NCBI GenBank assembly: GCA_023955225.1
Contig: JAGSGJ010000042.1
Coordinates: 1 to 14,851 of the forward strand
DNA length: 14,851 nucleotides
Reading direction: 5' to 3'
Source of the DNA: Sulfurovum sp.
GTDB lineage: Bacteria; Campylobacterota; Campylobacteria; Campylobacterales; Sulfurovaceae
Numbering within the stretch: the stretch's first letter is position 1; each line of letters opens with the position of its first letter. A program made the position numbers and the translations under genes. The notes beneath the pieces are model-generated. The model did no database searches and was not told where the DNA came from. It worked only from the letters and a program-made list of their open reading frames with translations. Shown here in pieces: positions 12,733-14,851 of this stretch.

Positions 12733-14013
12733 ATGGCACAAACTATGACAGAAAAGATCTTCTCAGAACATGCAGGGCGTGAAGTGCATGCAGGAGAGAT
12801 CGTTAGGGTAGATATCGATATGATTATCGGTAATGACATTACGACACCTATCTCCATTAGAGCATTTGAAGAGAGTGGTGCGAAGAAAATGGCTAGACCT
12901 GATAGTTTTGCTTTGGTGATGGATCACTACATCCCGGCAAAAGACATAGCCTCAGCAAATCAAGCGAAGATCTCAAGAGAGTTCGCGTATAAACATGACC
13001 TCAAATATTTCTTTGATGAAAAAGACATGGGTATCGAGCATGCTTTGCTTCCGGAAAAAGGATTGGTATTACCGGGTGATGTCATCATCGGTGCAGACAG
13101 CCACACTTGTACTCATGGGGCACTTGGTGCGTTTAGTACAGGTATGGGAAGTACAGACCTTGCTTTCGGGATGATCACGGGCGGTAACTGGTTTAAAGTA
13201 CCTGAGACGATCAAAGTAGAGTTGACTGGCAAGCCTGGTGAACACATTTACGGCAAAGACATCATCTTGGAACTTATCCGTCAGATAGGTGTGGATGGTG
13301 CATTGTATAAAGCTATTGAATTTACAGGTGATGCGATCCAGTATCTTGGTATGGCAGACAGGTTCTCTATTGCAAACATGGTCATCGAAGCAGGTGCTAA
13401 AAATGGTATCTTCGCAGTGGATGATGTGACTATGGCATATCTTGAAGAGAGAAAAGAAGTAAATGGTGGTCTAAGAGCTGAACCTAAGATCCATGTTTCT
13501 GATGCAGATGCTGAGTACTGCCAAGTGATCACGATAGATACATCGGCACTTTCCCCAGTCATTGCTTATCCTTTCTTACCATCAAACGGTAAGCCTGTAG
13601 AGCAAGCTGTTGCAGATGACTTGAAGATAGACCAAGTAATGATAGGCTCTTGTACAAATGGACGTATCGAAGATCTACGTATTGCAGCAGAGATCATGAA
13701 AGGTAAAAGAGTTGCACGTCACACACGTATGATCGTGACCCCAGCCACACAAAAGATACTCCTTCAAGCACAACACGAAGGTTTGATGGAGATCCTTATC
13801 GAAGCAGGTGCCGTAGTTTCTAACCCTACTTGTGGTGCATGTTTAGGTGGATACATGGGTATACTCGGTGACAATGAACGTTGTGTGGCTACAACCAACC
13901 GTAACTTCGTAGGTCGTATGGGTGCTAGAACTTCTGAGATCTACTTGGCAAACTCAGCTGTAGCTGCGGCTTCTGCTATAGCAGGAAAGATCGTGGATCC
14001 TAGAGAACTCTAA
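12733..14013 (+). CDS. leuC: 3-isopropylmalate dehydratase large subunit
   Basis: LeuC with LeuD isomerises 2-isopropylmalate to 3-isopropylmalate in leucine synthesis, using a [4Fe-4S] cluster. The cluster ligands are C307 (GSCTNGR) and C367 and C370 (NPTCGACLGG). GADSHTCTHGA (120-130) and NRNFVGRMG (389-397) are aconitase-family motifs. The length of 426 fits the shorter archaeal/bacterial type rather than the 466-residue E. coli type. This branch also includes homoaconitase and other hydro-lyases, so substrate is assigned by likelihood. No leuD follows; the downstream gene is convergent and overlaps leuC by 4 nt. It has its own promoter. Confidence 0.92.
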   Translation: MAQTMTEKIFSEHAGREVHAGEIVRVDIDMIIGNDITTPISIRAFEESGAKKMARPDSFALVMDHYIPAKDIASANQAKISREFAYKHDLKYFFDEKDMGIEHALLPEKGLVLPGDVIIGADSHTCTHGALGAFSTGMGSTDLAFGMITGGNWFKVPETIKVELTGKPGEHIYGKDIILELIRQIGVDGALYKAIEFTGDAIQYLGMADRFSIANMVIEAGAKNGIFAVDDVTMAYLEERKEVNGGLRAEPKIHVSDADAEYCQVITIDTSALSPVIAYPFLPSNGKPVEQAVADDLKIDQVMIGSCTNGRIEDLRIAAEIMKGKRVARHTRMIVTPATQKILLQAQHEGLMEILIEAGAVVSNPTCGACLGGYMGILGDNERCVATTNRNFVGRMGARTSEIYLANSAVAAASAIAGKIVDPREL

Positions 14014-14741
14014 AACCCGGCATTGGGATCAAACCCAAATCCTCCACCGCCAAAATCAGGCGTGCCAAAACTCTGTGTGGCAAAAGAAGGGTCATCATAT
14101 CCTTCTTGCACAGAGAGTCCTCTTAACATCGTAATATCCATCTTAGGGTCTATGCCTTTGGGACAGACTGCCGTACACTCTCCACATAAAGTACAATCCC
14201 ACACACCATTACTTTGGATGTTATCGATGATATTTTTCACGTCACCTTCACGTTTATCTGCACTATAACGATATGCACGTGTCAGTGCAAAAGGCCCAAG
14301 GAAATCAGGGTTTACTGCATAGACAGGACAAGCAGAGTAGCATGAGTCACAGAGTATGCAGTCTGTTTGTGTTTCAGAGAGTTTTTCATCACTGTGTGTG
14401 AGTGAAGCTTCTTGTGAGCTGTGTAACCATGCAGTGCTTTTAGAGAGTGTCTCTTTTGCTTTGTGTTTGTCTACTCTTAGGTCACGTAGAACAGGGTGGT
14501 ACTGTAGTGGCTCTATGATATCTCCCGGTTTTACTTTATAGGCACAGGCAAGTTCTTCTCTCCCATTCACACGTACCGCGCAAGTACCGCAAACTGAAGC
14601 CCGGCAGCCCGCTGAAAAGGTAAGCATGGCATCTTGTGTTTCTTTAATGTAAGTCAAGGCATTCAAGAGAGGAATCTCTCCTGCAGGTAATGTATAGAGT
14701 TGATGGGTACCGGGCTCAGAGCGAAGAATTTTTATTTGCAT
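14010..14741 (-). CDS. Fumarate reductase/succinate dehydrogenase iron-sulfur subunit
   Basis: This subunit wires electrons between the flavoprotein and the membrane anchor or quinone. I chose the ATG at 14739-14741 (243 residues) because AAGGAAG lies just before it; a GTG 18 nt upstream has no such site. [2Fe-2S] ligands are C46, C51, C54 and C66. The next group is C128, C131, C134 and C138, followed by P. The last group is C183, C186, C189 and C193, followed by P. Canonical SdhB/FrdB has a non-Cys residue at the C186 position. The C-terminus is an unusual Gly/Phe-rich tail (about 219-243). The start overlaps the end of the flavoprotein gene by 10 nt. No anchor gene follows. Whether it acts as FrdB, SdhB or MfrB is not settled by sequence. 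Confidence 0.92.
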   Translation of the reverse strand: MQIKILRSEPGTHQLYTLPAGEIPLLNALTYIKETQDAMLTFSAGCRASVCGTCAVRVNGREELACAYKVKPGDIIEPLQYHPVLRDLRVDKHKAKETLSKSTAWLHSSQEASLTHSDEKLSETQTDCILCDSCYSACPVYAVNPDFLGPFALTRAYRYSADKREGDVKNIIDNIQSNGVWDCTLCGECTAVCPKGIDPKMDITMLRGLSVQEGYDDPSFATQSFGTPDFGGGGFGFDPNAGF

Positions 14742-14851
14742 GTTTCTTCCTTTTTCCACTGGAGTACAATATGTTTTTTCAGTGCTTCATCCTCATGTTC
14801 AAATCCAACTTTATAGTGCGCGCCACGGCTTTCATCTCTAGCAATGGCTGC
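14732..14851 (-). CDS. Fumarate reductase/succinate dehydrogenase flavoprotein subunit, C-terminal end
   Basis: The 39 codons plus stop at the window edge read through RDESRGAHYKVGF, the conserved C-terminal substrate-domain motif (ESRGAH) of SdhA/FrdA. It carries the FAD and the fumarate/succinate site in the complete protein, which lies outside the window. The TAA stop at 14732-14734 overlaps the start of the iron-sulfur subunit gene by 10 nt, so the two are one transcription unit with coupled translation. The short, basic C-terminal tail (LKKHIVLQWKKEETCK) is the end of the protein. Confidence 0.88.
   Translation of the reverse strand, partial: AAIARDESRGAHYKVGFEHEDEALKKHIVLQWKKEETCK

Noticed and set aside
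14742..14759. GTG start giving a six-residue longer iron-sulfur subunit
   Set aside because: No ribosome binding site precedes the GTG, whereas AAGGAAG lies directly before the ATG at 14741.

Overview
The window is an ordinary stretch of housekeeping chromosome from a Campylobacterota (epsilonproteobacterial) bacterium, most likely a Sulfurovum/Sulfurimonas-like sulfur oxidiser. The evidence is the AT-rich coding sequence, AAGGA-type ribosome binding sites, promoters that are TATAAT -10 boxes behind T-rich DNA with no clear -35, and the block NFACT - cdsA - dxr - hydrolase - tsaD. From memory this block resembles Campylobacter jejuni Cj1349c-Cj1344c. No phage, insertion-sequence gene, CRISPR array, tRNA or rRNA was seen.

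Layout: 1-2246 (+) holds the end of rpsG and all of fusA, the distal str operon. 2247-2450 is noncoding and unusual: it carries most of a 146-bp imperfect inverted repeat that begins inside the last fusA codons. 2451-2816 (+) is an unrecognised small acidic protein. 2832-3464 (-) holds a DUF2853 gene and a solitary CI-repressor-like helix-turn-helix gene. 3615-7744 (-) is a compact unit, gyrB - degenerate GGDEF/EAL membrane protein - queF. 7837-12628 (-) is the NFACT - cdsA - dxr - RBBP9-like hydrolase - tsaD block, with gene contacts from a 35-nt overlap to a 57-nt gap. 12733-14013 (+) is leuC, transcribed divergently from the NFACT gene. 14010-14851 (-) is the iron-sulfur subunit and the end of the flavoprotein subunit of a fumarate reductase/succinate dehydrogenase, convergent with leuC and overlapping it by 4 nt.

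How the genes work together: rpsG, fusA, the NFACT protein (ribosome quality control), tsaD (tRNA t6A37) and queF (tRNA queuosine) all serve translation. gyrB controls DNA topology. cdsA makes CDP-diacylglycerol for phospholipids and dxr feeds isoprenoid synthesis. leuC serves leucine synthesis, and the fumarate reductase serves respiration or a reductive TCA cycle.

No clearly new multi-gene system is visible. The observations most worth pursuing are the strand-biased long hairpin after fusA, the inactive-looking c-di-GMP protein translationally coupled to gyrB, and a fumarate reductase iron-sulfur subunit with a fourth cysteine where the usual [3Fe-4S] cluster has three ligands.
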